A DNA stretch of 64,000 nt from positions 124,001 through 188,000 of the forward strand of contig CANPVP010000004.1 in assembly GCA_947581825.1 (NCBI GenBank). The letters run 5' to 3'. Position numbers and translations under genes: made by a program. Origin of the DNA: an uncultured Clostridia bacterium. Its GTDB lineage: Bacteria; Bacillota; Clostridia; TANB77; CAG-508. Numbering within the stretch: the stretch's first letter is position 1; each line of letters starts with the position of its first letter. This document shows, one piece after another, positions 25,179-33,987 of this stretch. The notes beneath the pieces are model-generated. The model was not told the DNA's origin. It made no database searches and saw only the letters and a list, made by a program, of their open reading frames with translations.

Positions 25179-26882
25179 TTATTTTACAATTTCTTCTCTT
25201 TTCATTTTTATTGTTGTTGGTCTTCCGTGTGGACAAGTATATGGGTTTTGCAATTTTAATAAATTTTGTATTAGTATATCTACTTCTTCTCTTTTTAAAT
25301 CCATATTAGCTTTTACTGCTGCTTTACATGCTACAGTTGCAATAAATCTGTCTTCTATATCTTTTATTTGACTTCTTGAATCATTCAACATTTCATCAAG
25401 TATATCTAAAAACATATCTTTTCTATTAGTTTTTTCTCTATATTCTATATCTGGTACACCATTTATTTTGATAGTGTTCTCTCCAAAAAATTCTATATCA
25501 TAACCAATCTTTTTTAGTAATTCTTCATTATTTTTTATGAATTCAATTTCTCTATGTGTTAAATTAATAACTTCAGGAACAAGCATCATTTGGCTATTAC
25601 TTTGATTATTCTTTTTATAGTTGTCCTTTATCTGCTCATATAATACCCTTTCATGTGCTGCATGTTGATCTATTAAATATATTTCATTTTCTACCTGTAT
25701 TATAATATATGTTTTGAAAGCAATTCCTATATATGTATATTTTACTTCTCTTTTATTTTCTCTTTTTATTAAATCTTTTTCTTCTTGATTATTTTCTAAG
25801 CTCTCATTTTGATTTGTATGATTGTTTGCAAAATTATATTCATTTAAAATATAATTTTCTTTTTCTTTAGATATTTCTTCGTTTCCTAGAAATTTCTCAT
25901 TTAATATTGAATTTTTTATTGCACTATATACTACTCTATGTAATTCTTCTTCATTTTTAAATCTAACTTCCATTTTAGTTGGATGAACATTTACATCATA
26001 ATAATTTGCTGGCATTTCAATATTCATTATAAAAAAGCCATACATTCCAATTCCAGTGCTTCCTTTAAATGCCTGGTCTGCACTGTTTGTTATTATTGCA
26101 TTTTTTATATTTCTTTTATTTAAAAATATAATTTGATTTTTTCTACTATCTTTAGCAATTCGCGTATTACCAATAACTCCTGTTATTCTTATATTTTCTT
26201 CTTTATAATCAACATCAATTATATTATCTGCTATTTCTTTTCCATACAATGTATATATAATGTCTTTTATGTTTCCATTTCCATTTGATTGAAATATATT
26301 TTTTCCATCATTTATTAGTTTAAAAGAAATACTTGGATTTGCTAGTGCTACCTTTTGTATCCATTCTTTTATGTATCTAAATTCTGTTGCATCTTGCTTT
26401 AAAAATTTATATCTAACAGGTGTGTTAAAGAATAAATTTTCTACAGTTATAGTGGTTCCTGTTTTAGCTCCAACCTCTTCTCTACTTAAAATATCTCCTG
26501 CTTCTGCTTCTATTTTTATTCCAAAATCTTGATTTGCAGTTTTTGATATCATTGTTAATTTTGATATTGCTACAATACTTGCTAAAGCTTCTCCTCTAAA
26601 ACCCATTGAGTATATTTTTTCTAGATCTTCTACCTGTTTTATTTTACTTGTAGCATGTCTCTCTAAAGAAATAAACATTTCGTCAGCTTCTATTCCTTTT
26701 CCGTTATCTACGACTTTTATTAAGGACTTTCCACCTTTTTTTATTTCAACTATTATATTAGTAGCTCCAGCATCTATTGAATTCTCTACTAGCTCTTTAA
26801 CAACATTTGCTGGTCTTTCAATTACCTCACCAGCCGCCATTTTATTAATTGTTAAATCATCTAAGATGACAATATTCCCCAT
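25179..26882 (-). CDS. mutL: DNA mismatch repair protein MutL
   Basis: Links mismatch recognition to strand incision. The GHKL ATPase domain shows INKMAAGEVIERPANVVKEL, DAGATNI, DNGKGI and GFRGEALASI. The C-terminal domain carries the metal-dependent endonuclease motif DQHAAHERVLYE (~403), with ACKAAVKA and CPHGRPT late motifs, so this is a nicking MutL as expected where MutH is absent. 567 aa is slightly short because the linker (~335-385) is compact. No mutS lies next to it in the window. Confidence 0.96.
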   Translation of the reverse strand: MGNIVILDDLTINKMAAGEVIERPANVVKELVENSIDAGATNIIVEIKKGGKSLIKVVDNGKGIEADEMFISLERHATSKIKQVEDLEKIYSMGFRGEALASIVAISKLTMISKTANQDFGIKIEAEAGDILSREEVGAKTGTTITVENLFFNTPVRYKFLKQDATEFRYIKEWIQKVALANPSISFKLINDGKNIFQSNGNGNIKDIIYTLYGKEIADNIIDVDYKEENIRITGVIGNTRIAKDSRKNQIIFLNKRNIKNAIITNSADQAFKGSTGIGMYGFFIMNIEMPANYYDVNVHPTKMEVRFKNEEELHRVVYSAIKNSILNEKFLGNEEISKEKENYILNEYNFANNHTNQNESLENNQEEKDLIKRENKREVKYTYIGIAFKTYIIIQVENEIYLIDQHAAHERVLYEQIKDNYKKNNQSNSQMMLVPEVINLTHREIEFIKNNEELLKKIGYDIEFFGENTIKINGVPDIEYREKTNRKDMFLDILDEMLNDSRSQIKDIEDRFIATVACKAAVKANMDLKREEVDILIQNLLKLQNPYTCPHGRPTTIKMKREEIVK

Positions 26883-26961
26883 TATTATTCCCTTTCATGT
26901 TATTTTTGGTAATTATATCATTATTCCTATTTTTTTTGCAAACCTTTTAGTTTTTTAATTT

Positions 26962-27738
26962 TTATCCAAAAGCTATATCTAATATCATCATAATAACAAA
27001 ACCTATTGCAACACCTATTGTTCCAAGATTTGAATGTTCTCCCTCCTGTAAAGATGGTATTAGTTCTTCTACTACAACATAAATCATGGCTCCTGCTGCT
27101 AAAGCCAATAAATATGGTAATATCGGAACAACTAAACTTGTGAGTAATATTGTGATAACTGCTGCTATTGGTTCCACAATTCCAGATAAAACTCCATATA
27201 TAAAAGCCTTTGTCTTTGAAGTTCCTTCACTTTTTAATGGCAATGAAATGATTGCACCCTCTGGAAAATTTTGAATTGCTATACCAATAGCTAACACTAA
27301 AGCACCTGCAATCGTTATTCCTGTATTCCCTATAATAGAACCTGCTAAAGTTACTCCTAAAGCCATTCCCTCTGGTATATTATGCAAAGTTACTGCCAAA
27401 ACCATCATTGTTGTCTTTTTCAATTTTGCTTTGATTCCTTCGGGTTTATCACCTTTTATATGTAAATGAGGAATTAAACTATCTAAAGTTAATAAAAAAA
27501 CAATTCCTAGTAAAAATCCTATACTTGCAGGTAACCAAGCAATTATTTTTTGTTCTTCTGCCATATCAATTGAAGGTAGCATAAGTGACCATATTGAAGC
27601 TGCAATCATTACACCAGAAGCAAACCCTAATAATAACTTTTCTATCTTCACGTTTATTTTATCTTTCATAAAAAATACCATTCCAGAACCTATGGCTGTT
27701 CCTAAAAATGGTATTAGTAGTATTATTAAAACTTGCAT
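26962..27738 (-). CDS. ZIP-family metal transporter
   Basis: Imports divalent metals (zinc, possibly iron or manganese). About eight membrane segments are visible. The intramembrane metal site is VTLHNIPEGMALGV in helix 4 and IQNFPEGAIIS in helix 5. The HLHIKGDK loop (~92) is a possible cytosolic histidine site. 258 aa is typical of the bacterial ZupT/GufA type. The start at 27738 lies 23 bases after the sufU stop, so it may be read from the SUF operon. Metal specificity cannot be read from sequence; iron supply would fit the context. Confidence 0.9.
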   Translation of the reverse strand: MQVLIILLIPFLGTAIGSGMVFFMKDKINVKIEKLLLGFASGVMIAASIWSLMLPSIDMAEEQKIIAWLPASIGFLLGIVFLLTLDSLIPHLHIKGDKPEGIKAKLKKTTMMVLAVTLHNIPEGMALGVTLAGSIIGNTGITIAGALVLAIGIAIQNFPEGAIISLPLKSEGTSKTKAFIYGVLSGIVEPIAAVITILLTSLVVPILPYLLALAAGAMIYVVVEELIPSLQEGEHSNLGTIGVAIGFVIMMILDIAFG

Positions 27739-27761
27739 TGCTTCACCTCTATTTTTTTATA

Positions 27762-28193
27762 TTATCTTTTATTCAATATATCCTCAATTGTATGCCATGC
27801 TAAAAGAGCACATTTTACTCTAGCTGGCATATGAGATACATTTCTAAAAGCAATAGCATCTTCTAATTTTTTCAAATTTTCTTCATCTGTTTCTTCTCTT
27901 TTTATCATATCAATAAAAGTTTTTATAATCTCTTTTGCTTCCTCTATTGTTTTACCTTTTAATGTATCTATCATTATAGAGGTAGATGCCTGTGATATAG
28001 CACAACCATGACCTGAAAAAGCCATATCTTTAATAACATTTCCATCTAATTTAATTTCTAATGTTATTTCATCTCCACAATTAGGATTGTGCCCTATTTC
28101 AGAATAATCTGGATTTTCTAATTTCTTTTTATTATATGAATTCATGCTATGCTCCATAATAAGCTCATTATAAACATCATTTAATTCATCCAT
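27762..28193 (-). CDS. sufU: SufU iron-sulfur scaffold / zinc-dependent sulfurtransferase
   Basis: Accepts persulfide sulfur from SufS. The ligand set is C39, D41, C64 and C128 in HNPNCGDE, GHGCAISQAS and RVKCALLAW. An insert between the second and third cysteines (residues ~75-115) distinguishes SufU from IscU. 143 aa is the normal size. It follows sufS by 40 bases and is the last SUF gene; a ZIP transporter follows. Confidence 0.95.
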   Translation of the reverse strand: MDELNDVYNELIMEHSMNSYNKKKLENPDYSEIGHNPNCGDEITLEIKLDGNVIKDMAFSGHGCAISQASTSIMIDTLKGKTIEEAKEIIKTFIDMIKREETDEENLKKLEDAIAFRNVSHMPARVKCALLAWHTIEDILNKR

Positions 28194-28233
28194 ATTGTTT
28201 TAATTAGCATTAATATAGCTAATATCTCCTTTC

Positions 28234-29457
28234 CTATTTTTTTATATATTTTTCAAACATACTATATGCTTTTTTCAAACCTTTAACCAATCTATCAACA
28301 TCATCTTTTGTATTATAAATATAGAAACTAGCTCTACATGTAGAATCTATTCCTAAGAATCTCATCAAAGGCTGTGCACAATGGTTACCAGAACGAACAC
28401 AAACACCTTCTCCATCTAATATACTTGCAACATCATGTGGATGTACTCCTTTTATATTAAAAGAAATAACAGCAGAATGATTTTCTTTATTTTTAGTTAA
28501 ATACAAATCTAAATAATCTAATTTTGATAATTCTTCTACTGCATAAGAAACTACTTCTTTCTCAATTTTTTGAATATTATCATAACCGATTTTTTCTATA
28601 TAATCAATTGCTGCCCCTAAACCTATTACACCTTCTACATTTTGAGTACCCGCTTCAAATTTATTAGGAAGAGGTGCAAAAGTAGTATCCTGTTCATAAA
28701 CATATTCTATCATATCTCCTCCCATTAAGAAAGGACTCATACTATTTAAAATTTCTTTTTTACCATATAATACACCTATTCCTAGAGGAGCTAGCATTTT
28801 ATGTCCTGAGAAAATTAGAAAATCAGCATCTAAAGCTTGTACATCAATTCTCATATGAGGAATACTTTGAGATGCATCTACAATAACTACTGCACCTTTC
28901 TTATGTGCATAATCAATTATTTTCTTCACATTATTAATAGTTCCTAAAGCATTAGAAACATGCGTAATTCCAACAATCTTAGTTTTATCTGTAATTTTAT
29001 TCTCTATTTCTTCATCATCAATTTCAAAGTTTTCATTTATATACATATAGCTCAATTTACTTCCAGTAGCCTTTGTTACATTTTGCCATGGAACTAAATT
29101 AGAATGATGCTCCATTATAGAAATTACAATCTCATCATCTTGTTTAACATTACTCATTCCATAAGAATATGCAATTAAATTTAAGCTCTCTGTTGCATTT
29201 TTAGAAAAAATAATCTCTTCTCTACTTTTTGCATTTATAAACTTTGCAATTTTAGTTCTAACATTTTCATACTCTTCTGTTGCTTCAATACTCAAAGAAT
29301 ATGCCCCTCTATGAGGATTAGCATTATATCTATTATAAAAATCCTCAATTGCATTTATTACTTGAAAAGGCTTTTGAGTAGTAGCCCCACTATCTAAATA
29401 TGAAATTTTTCTATTTTCTAAAATTGGAAAATCTTTTTTTATTTCTTCTCCGTTCAA
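28234..29457 (-). CDS. sufS: Cysteine desulfurase SufS
   Basis: PLP enzyme converting cysteine to alanine and an enzyme-bound persulfide. The PLP Lys is in FSGHKMLAPLGIGVLYG. The persulfide Cys is in VCVRSGNHCAQPLM (a short group II loop). The N-terminal YLDSGATTQKP binds PLP phosphate. I place the start at TTG 29457, 8 bases after GGAGG, giving 407 aa, the usual size; upstream codons to 29499 run into an AT-rich repeat. A 280-base gap holding repeat element B1 separates it from sufD. Confidence 0.95.
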   Translation of the reverse strand: MNGEEIKKDFPILENRKISYLDSGATTQKPFQVINAIEDFYNRYNANPHRGAYSLSIEATEEYENVRTKIAKFINAKSREEIIFSKNATESLNLIAYSYGMSNVKQDDEIVISIMEHHSNLVPWQNVTKATGSKLSYMYINENFEIDDEEIENKITDKTKIVGITHVSNALGTINNVKKIIDYAHKKGAVVIVDASQSIPHMRIDVQALDADFLIFSGHKMLAPLGIGVLYGKKEILNSMSPFLMGGDMIEYVYEQDTTFAPLPNKFEAGTQNVEGVIGLGAAIDYIEKIGYDNIQKIEKEVVSYAVEELSKLDYLDLYLTKNKENHSAVISFNIKGVHPHDVASILDGEGVCVRSGNHCAQPLMRFLGIDSTCRASFYIYNTKDDVDRLVKGLKKAYSMFEKYIKK

Positions 29458-29473
29458 AACTCTCTCCTCCATC

Positions 29474-29528
29474 GTTTGTGCAATGCTTTCGCATTGCAAT
29501 TAATATTTAATAGTTAATAATGAATAAT
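29474..29528. repeat. AT-rich/GCAATGC repeat before sufS
   Basis: GTGCAATGCTTTCGCATTGC hairpin followed by AATTAATATTTAATAGTTAAT. It is the near-exact reverse complement of 57418-57467. Confidence 0.6.
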
Positions 29529-29580
29529 GTTTAATTTTTACATTACAAAAGTTATAATATTTTTGAAAAATTATCTGCTA

Positions 29581-29718
29581 CCTTAATATTATATTATTTT
29601 AAGCGAGCTTGTGTGGGGACCGACGAATTAGAAACTATTTAAAAAATATGACGTCAGATATATTTTTTAATATAGTTTCTATGAAGTTGGGACGAGCGAA
29701 AATAATATAATATTAAGG
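29581..29718. repeat. Structured element family B, copy 1
   Basis: A perfect 20-base outer inverted repeat (CCTTAATATTATATTATTTT and complement) encloses the conserved core AGCGAGCTTG...TGTGGGGACCGACGA...TTAGAAA [inner stem] TTTCTA...GAAGTTGGGACGAGC. It lies between sufD and sufS, inside the SUF transcription unit. Copies 2 and 3 share the core but have unrelated outer arms. Confidence 0.85.
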
Positions 29719-29737
29719 TTGGATGAATACACAAACA

Positions 29738-30802
29738 TTAATCCAAAATCTTATCAATAGAATCTAAAATTTCATTTTTCAAATCCTCATTCTTAATATT
29801 ATCTAATATTTTATTAAACTTAGCTCTTACCATAAGCTTCATTGCCTCTTTTAATTCAAACCCTCTACTCATGATATAGAAAAGTTCTTTTTCTCCTACT
29901 TTTCCAGCTGAACTACTATGGTTACCTTCCACATCTTCTTCTGAGCATAAAAGCATTGGCAATGCTAAAGATTTAGCTGTATCTGACAACAACATACAAT
30001 CTTCATTCTCATTTCCTGTTGCTTTCTTACAACCTTTTTTAAAATCTATTGTACCCTTAAAATGTTTTTTTGCATTATCCTTTAAAGCTCCCTGTACTTC
30101 AATATCTATATTAGATTTCTTTCCTCTTAACTCTCCTATATAATTCAAATCAAATAATTGATTATCCTTACCTAAATATATTGTACTTAGCTTATTATCT
30201 GATAACTCTCCCTCTAGGTCTGAAAAATAATTTGTTATACTATTTTTTCCTCCAAAATCCACTATTGTATAGTTAACTTTTGACTCATCCTCAAACTTAT
30301 TCTCTATACTCATAAAATTATTTGATAATTCATTCATTAAATTAGCTACAATGATATTAACTTTAGAATTCTTCTTTGCTAATAATCTAATTACACCATT
30401 GTGAAAAGCTTGTATATTTTTATCTGTTACATACTTTATAATTACAGTTCCTTTTGCCTGTTCTTCAGCTACAATCTCAATATTATCAATTAAATCATTA
30501 TTCTCTTTATCAAATTTAAAATCTATCTCTATCTCTTTATTCACTTTTTTATCAATAACAATTTTAATTTTTTTATTAGCATTATTAGAAACTTGATTAG
30601 TAAAGAAATCTCCTAAGCCATATGTTAAATTTAATTTTGTATTTTGATTATCAATTATTACTTTAGATTCATCACCATACACTTGCATATTATTAAAATT
30701 ATTTATCTCTTGTGGTATTGATATATTTTCTAATTTAATATTATTAATATTAAAGTTTCTTGAAGTCCTTACAGGAGTTTCGTTTAATTTTAATAGTTCC
30801 AT
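29738..30802 (-). CDS. sufD: SufD, Fe-S assembly scaffold component
   Basis: Partner of SufB in the SufBC2D scaffold. Beta-helix protein with the C-terminal block MSRGFELKEAMKLMVRAKFNKIL and the upstream NHSSSAGKVGEKELFY, matching SufB/SufD family ends. The N-terminus is divergent and Asn/Lys-rich. 354 aa from the ATG at 30802 (AAAGGA 8 bases upstream) is somewhat shorter than many SufD. It sits downstream of sufB with a 171-base gap carrying two repeats. Confidence 0.92.
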   Translation of the reverse strand: MELLKLNETPVRTSRNFNINNIKLENISIPQEINNFNNMQVYGDESKVIIDNQNTKLNLTYGLGDFFTNQVSNNANKKIKIVIDKKVNKEIEIDFKFDKENNDLIDNIEIVAEEQAKGTVIIKYVTDKNIQAFHNGVIRLLAKKNSKVNIIVANLMNELSNNFMSIENKFEDESKVNYTIVDFGGKNSITNYFSDLEGELSDNKLSTIYLGKDNQLFDLNYIGELRGKKSNIDIEVQGALKDNAKKHFKGTIDFKKGCKKATGNENEDCMLLSDTAKSLALPMLLCSEEDVEGNHSSSAGKVGEKELFYIMSRGFELKEAMKLMVRAKFNKILDNIKNEDLKNEILDSIDKILD

Positions 30803-30827
30803 TCTTATTATCCTTTCAATTAGATAA

Positions 30828-30895
30828 AAAATTGCCTTGCAATTTTTCACATTAATTATTCAATATTAATTATTAATTATTCATCATTCATTAAA
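30828..30895. repeat. AT-rich palindromic repeat between sufB and sufD
   Basis: AAAAATTGC-CTT-GCAATTTTT hairpin followed by ATTAATTATTCAATATTAAT units. It matches 57340-57410 in inverse orientation. Confidence 0.55.
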
Positions 30896-30923
30896 TTTCC
30901 ATTAACATCTCTATTATTTTTGT

Positions 30924-30952
30924 GTAGGCGGGCGATTACTAATCGCCCCTAC
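30924..30952. repeat. REP-like repeat family A (GATT core)
   Basis: GTAGGCGGGCGATT-ACT-AATCGCCCCTAC: conserved GGGCG/CGCCCCTAC ends with variable complementary centre. Confidence 0.75.
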
Positions 30953-30973
30953 GTCTATTCACTGCATTCGCAA

Positions 30974-32374
30974 TTACCCAATGGCTCCATCCAATTCTAA
31001 ATTAATAAGATTATTCATTTCTACTGCATATTCTACTGGTAATTCTTTAGAAATTGGATATGCAAATCCTCTTACTATCATTGCTTTTGCATCCTCTTCC
31101 GATAACCCTCTACTCATCAAATAGAAAATTGTTTTGTCACTTATTTTTCCAATCTTAGCTTCATGAGAAAATTCAACTTCATCTGTTCTTATATCATTTA
31201 CTGGAATTGTATCAGAAATTGAAATGTCATCTAACATAAGAGATTCACAAGATACAGATGATTTGGAATTCTTAGCTTTTTCATTTATTCTAACTAAAGA
31301 TCTATAAGTACACTTTCCTCCATTTTTAGAAATTGACTTTGCATTTACTAAACTTGATGTGTTTTCTGCATTATGCACTACCTTAAAGCCGTTATCTAGA
31401 TTTTGTCCTTTACCTGCAAAAGAAATTCCTGTGTACTCAGTTTTAGCACCTTCACCATTTAAAATACTCATAGGATACAACATTGATATTTTTGATCCAA
31501 AAGAACCTGTTACCCAATCTACTTGTGCATTTTTACCTACTATTGCTTTTTTAGTATTTAAATTTAACATATTCTTTGACCAATTTTCTATTGTTGAATA
31601 TCTTAAATATGCATTATCTTTTACATATAGCTCAACACACCCAGCATGTAAATTTACTTTATTATATTTTGGAGCACTACATCCTTCTATAAAATGCAAA
31701 CTTGCTCCTTCATCAACAATTATTAAAGTATGTTCAAATTGTCCTGATTCTGGTGAATTCAATCTAAAATAAGATTGAAGCGGAATATCTACTTTTACTC
31801 CTTTAGGTACATATACAAAAGACCCTCCAGACCATACAGCTCCATGTAAAGCAACAAATTTATGATCATTTACAGGAACACATTTCATAAAATGGTCTCG
31901 AACTAAATCTGGATATTCTCTTACAGCTGTTTCCATATCAGTATATACAACCCCTTGCTTTATAAGGTCTTCTTTCATACTGTGATATACTACCTCTGAA
32001 TCATACTGTGCACCTACACCTGCCAAAGATCTCTTTTCAGCTTCTGGGATACCCAACTTATCAAAAGTACTTTTAATATCTTCTGGTACATCTTCCCAAG
32101 AATTACTCAAACCAGTTTTAGGTCTTACATATGTTGCAATCTCATCCATATTAAGTTCTGAAATATCAGGCCCCCATGTTGGAAGCTCTAATTTATTGTA
32201 GACATCTAGAGCCTTTAATCTAAATTCTCTCATCCAATCAGGATCATTTTTTTGTTTTGATATTTCTTCGATAATCTCTTTAGTTAAACCTTTTTTTATC
32301 TTAAAATCATATTCATCTTTATTTTTTATATCGTAAATATTTCTATTTATCTCTTCTAACTTTGTTTTTGCCAT
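30974..32374 (-). CDS. sufB: SufB, Fe-S assembly scaffold
   Basis: Core scaffold of the SufBCD complex, where Fe-S clusters are built. Characteristic blocks are present: FVYVPKGVKVDIPLQSYFR, LIIVDEGASLHFIEGCSAP, VTGSFGSKISMLYPMSIL and the C-terminal FYLMSRGLSEEDAKAMIVRG. Cys residues in EGCSAP and GGKCTYRS correspond to family-conserved positions. 466 aa is full length. The ATG has AAAGGA upstream. It lies 58 bases after sufC. Confidence 0.97.
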   Translation of the reverse strand: MAKTKLEEINRNIYDIKNKDEYDFKIKKGLTKEIIEEISKQKNDPDWMREFRLKALDVYNKLELPTWGPDISELNMDEIATYVRPKTGLSNSWEDVPEDIKSTFDKLGIPEAEKRSLAGVGAQYDSEVVYHSMKEDLIKQGVVYTDMETAVREYPDLVRDHFMKCVPVNDHKFVALHGAVWSGGSFVYVPKGVKVDIPLQSYFRLNSPESGQFEHTLIIVDEGASLHFIEGCSAPKYNKVNLHAGCVELYVKDNAYLRYSTIENWSKNMLNLNTKKAIVGKNAQVDWVTGSFGSKISMLYPMSILNGEGAKTEYTGISFAGKGQNLDNGFKVVHNAENTSSLVNAKSISKNGGKCTYRSLVRINEKAKNSKSSVSCESLMLDDISISDTIPVNDIRTDEVEFSHEAKIGKISDKTIFYLMSRGLSEEDAKAMIVRGFAYPISKELPVEYAVEMNNLINLELDGAIG

Positions 32375-32432
32375 CTTGCTATCCTTTCAGTTAAATTTTA
32401 TTACAATAGTCAAACCTCTTGATTCCACTGTA

Positions 32433-33164
32433 TTAATTTTTATACTTACTATATCCATTCTCTTCAATTTCTTTTGCCAATTCTTGAGTTCCTGTTTTAA
32501 CAATCTTTCCATTAACTAATACATGCACATAATCAACTTTTAAACTATGCAAAATTTTAGTATTATGAGTAATTATAAGAACTGCATTATTTTCATTTTT
32601 AAACATTTCTATTCCTTTAGATACTGTTTTTATTGCATCTACATCTAGACCAGAATCAGTTTCATCTAATATTGCAAGTTTTGGATTTAAAACAAGCATT
32701 TGAAGAATTTCGTTTTTCTTTTTCTCTCCTCCAGAAAAGCCTACATTTAAACTTCTTTCCATATACTTAGGATTCATGTTTAATTCTTCCATATATTTTT
32801 TCAATTCTTCTTTAAAAGCAAATATCTTTACAGGCTCACCTGTTACTTTATTTTTAGCATACTTCAAAAAATTTGTAACAGAAACTCCTGGTATTTCTTC
32901 TGGTAATTGGAAAGACATAAAAACACCTTTTCTTGCGATTTCATCAGTCTTTTCGTGAGTAATATCTTGTCCATCAAAAATAATGTTTCCTCCAATTTTT
33001 GTATAAGCAGGATTATTCAAAATTGCATTTGCTGTTGTAGTTTTTCCAGAACCATTTGGTCCCATTATTACATGAATTTCTCCTTTATTTATTTTAAGAT
33101 TAATACCTTTTAAAATTTCTTTATCTTCTGCATTTACACACAAATCATTAATCTCTAATAGCAT
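32433..33164 (-). CDS. sufC: SufC, Fe-S assembly ATPase
   Basis: ABC-type ATPase that drives SufBD conformational change. Walker A GPNGSGKTT, Q-loop MSFQLPEEIPGVS, signature FSGGEKKKNEILQ, Walker B LAILDETDSGLDVDA and H-loop ITHNTKIL are all present. The start at 33164 (AAAGGATTAGG upstream) gives 243 aa, the family length; an in-frame extension to 33287 runs into a repeat and is not coding. First SUF enzyme gene after the regulator. Confidence 0.97.
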   Translation of the reverse strand: MLLEINDLCVNAEDKEILKGINLKINKGEIHVIMGPNGSGKTTTANAILNNPAYTKIGGNIIFDGQDITHEKTDEIARKGVFMSFQLPEEIPGVSVTNFLKYAKNKVTGEPVKIFAFKEELKKYMEELNMNPKYMERSLNVGFSGGEKKKNEILQMLVLNPKLAILDETDSGLDVDAIKTVSKGIEMFKNENNAVLIITHNTKILHSLKVDYVHVLVNGKIVKTGTQELAKEIEENGYSKYKN

Positions 33165-33235
33165 AATTCCTAATCCTTTCTTTTTATTATTACAGATAAT
33201 TTTTATCTTTAATAAATCTTTTAATATTATCATTT

Positions 33236-33260
33236 GTGGGCGAATACTATTCGCCCCTAC
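33236..33260. repeat. REP-like repeat family A (GAATA core)
   Basis: GTGGGCGAATA-C-TATTCGCCCCTAC between the SUF regulator and sufC. Confidence 0.75.
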
Positions 33261-33291
33261 ACACATTTTTTGTATTTTTAATAACAACAGT

Positions 33292-33741
33292 TTATTTTTT
33301 TAATTGAGTTCTTCTAGCACAAGTACGACACTTTTCCTTATTCACATCATACTCACACTCTAAGCTGTTAAAGTCTAAAACTTTATGCACATACTTTGCC
33401 AGTTTATTTATAGTTTCATCTGTTATCGCCAATTTTATACTTTCAGCCTCTTTTTCTGCTGTTTCTTTATCTAAATTAAGTACTTCTTTTAAAAATACAT
33501 AAACAATGTCATATGTTTCAAGAATTTTCTTTGCTAAGTTCTCTCCACTTTCTGTAAGTTCAATAGTGCCATACGATTCATAATTTAATAGTCCATTATC
33601 TTTTAAGTTATATATCGCCTTATTAACACTTGGTTTTGTACAATTCATAATATTAGCAATATCTGTTACTCTAATATTTCCATTTTTCTTTTTTAAAACA
33701 TACATTGTTTTCAAGTATTCTTCTAATGATTTTGATATCAT
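33292..33741 (-). CDS. DtxR/MntR-fold regulator with C-terminal cysteine cluster (SUF operon)
   Basis: A winged helix-turn-helix (residues ~5-65: SLEEYLKTMYVLKKKNGNI, VTDIANIMNCTKPSVNKAI, YGTIELTESGENLA) and a dimerisation region (~70-125) of the DtxR/MntR type. The canonical metal-binding His residues of MntR (near 77 and 103) are absent: the sequence reads LETYDIVYVFL and EAESIKLAIT. A tail with C129, C138 and C141 (CX8CX2C) could bind an Fe-S cluster or zinc, with C34 a possible extra ligand. The likely start is ATG 33741; upstream codons to 33888 cross the promoter. Its place directly before sufC suggests it controls SUF expression, as IscR or SufR do elsewhere. That role is inference. 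Confidence 0.88.
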   Translation of the reverse strand: MISKSLEEYLKTMYVLKKKNGNIRVTDIANIMNCTKPSVNKAIYNLKDNGLLNYESYGTIELTESGENLAKKILETYDIVYVFLKEVLNLDKETAEKEAESIKLAITDETINKLAKYVHKVLDFNSLECEYDVNKEKCRTCARRTQLKK

Positions 33742-33773
33742 ATTCCACCACATTTCCATTAGTTTTTCTTTTT

Positions 33774-33791
33774 TGTTAACCGTAGTTAACA
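33774..33791. promoter_or_regulatory. Palindromic operator at the SUF regulator promoter
   Basis: TGTTAAC-CGTA-GTTAACA: perfect 7-base arms covering the predicted transcription start and touching the -10. The position suits autorepression. Confidence 0.6.
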
Positions 33792-33819
33792 TTATATAAT
33801 CATATGTAATGTTTGTCAA
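33791..33819 (-). promoter_or_regulatory. Consensus sigma-A promoter of the SUF regulator and operon
   Basis: TTGACA (33814-33819), 17 bases, TATAAT (33791-33796): a perfect consensus. Confidence 0.9.
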
Positions 33820-33863
33820 GGCTAACACGCAAATAAAACCAAGATCTTTCCTACAAAAAAAAA

Positions 33864-33963
33864 GCGGAACTAAGATTTTTCTACGCATAACTTATTCGTA
33901 CACATTAAAATGCTACGACTAAGAAATCTAACAAACGCAAATTTTAAGAAAATCTAAGTTTCG
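33864..33963. repeat. Dispersed repeat family D, copy 2
   Basis: Arms GCGGAACTAAGATTTT / AAAATCTAAGTTTCGC enclose CATAACTTATTCGTA, CATTAAAATGCTAC and ATCTAACAAA, shared with 4724-4812. Confidence 0.65.
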
Positions 33964-33987
33964 CCATAATTATCTTTTATCTTTAAC

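Noticed and set aside
29581-29718. Family B as a CRISPR array or tandem repeat
   Set aside because: Copies are 6-14 kb apart, each is a single palindrome, and there are no spacers.
32433-33287. N-terminal extension of SufC to 33287
   Set aside because: The extension crosses a REP-like repeat and has no ribosome site; the shorter protein starts exactly like other SufC.
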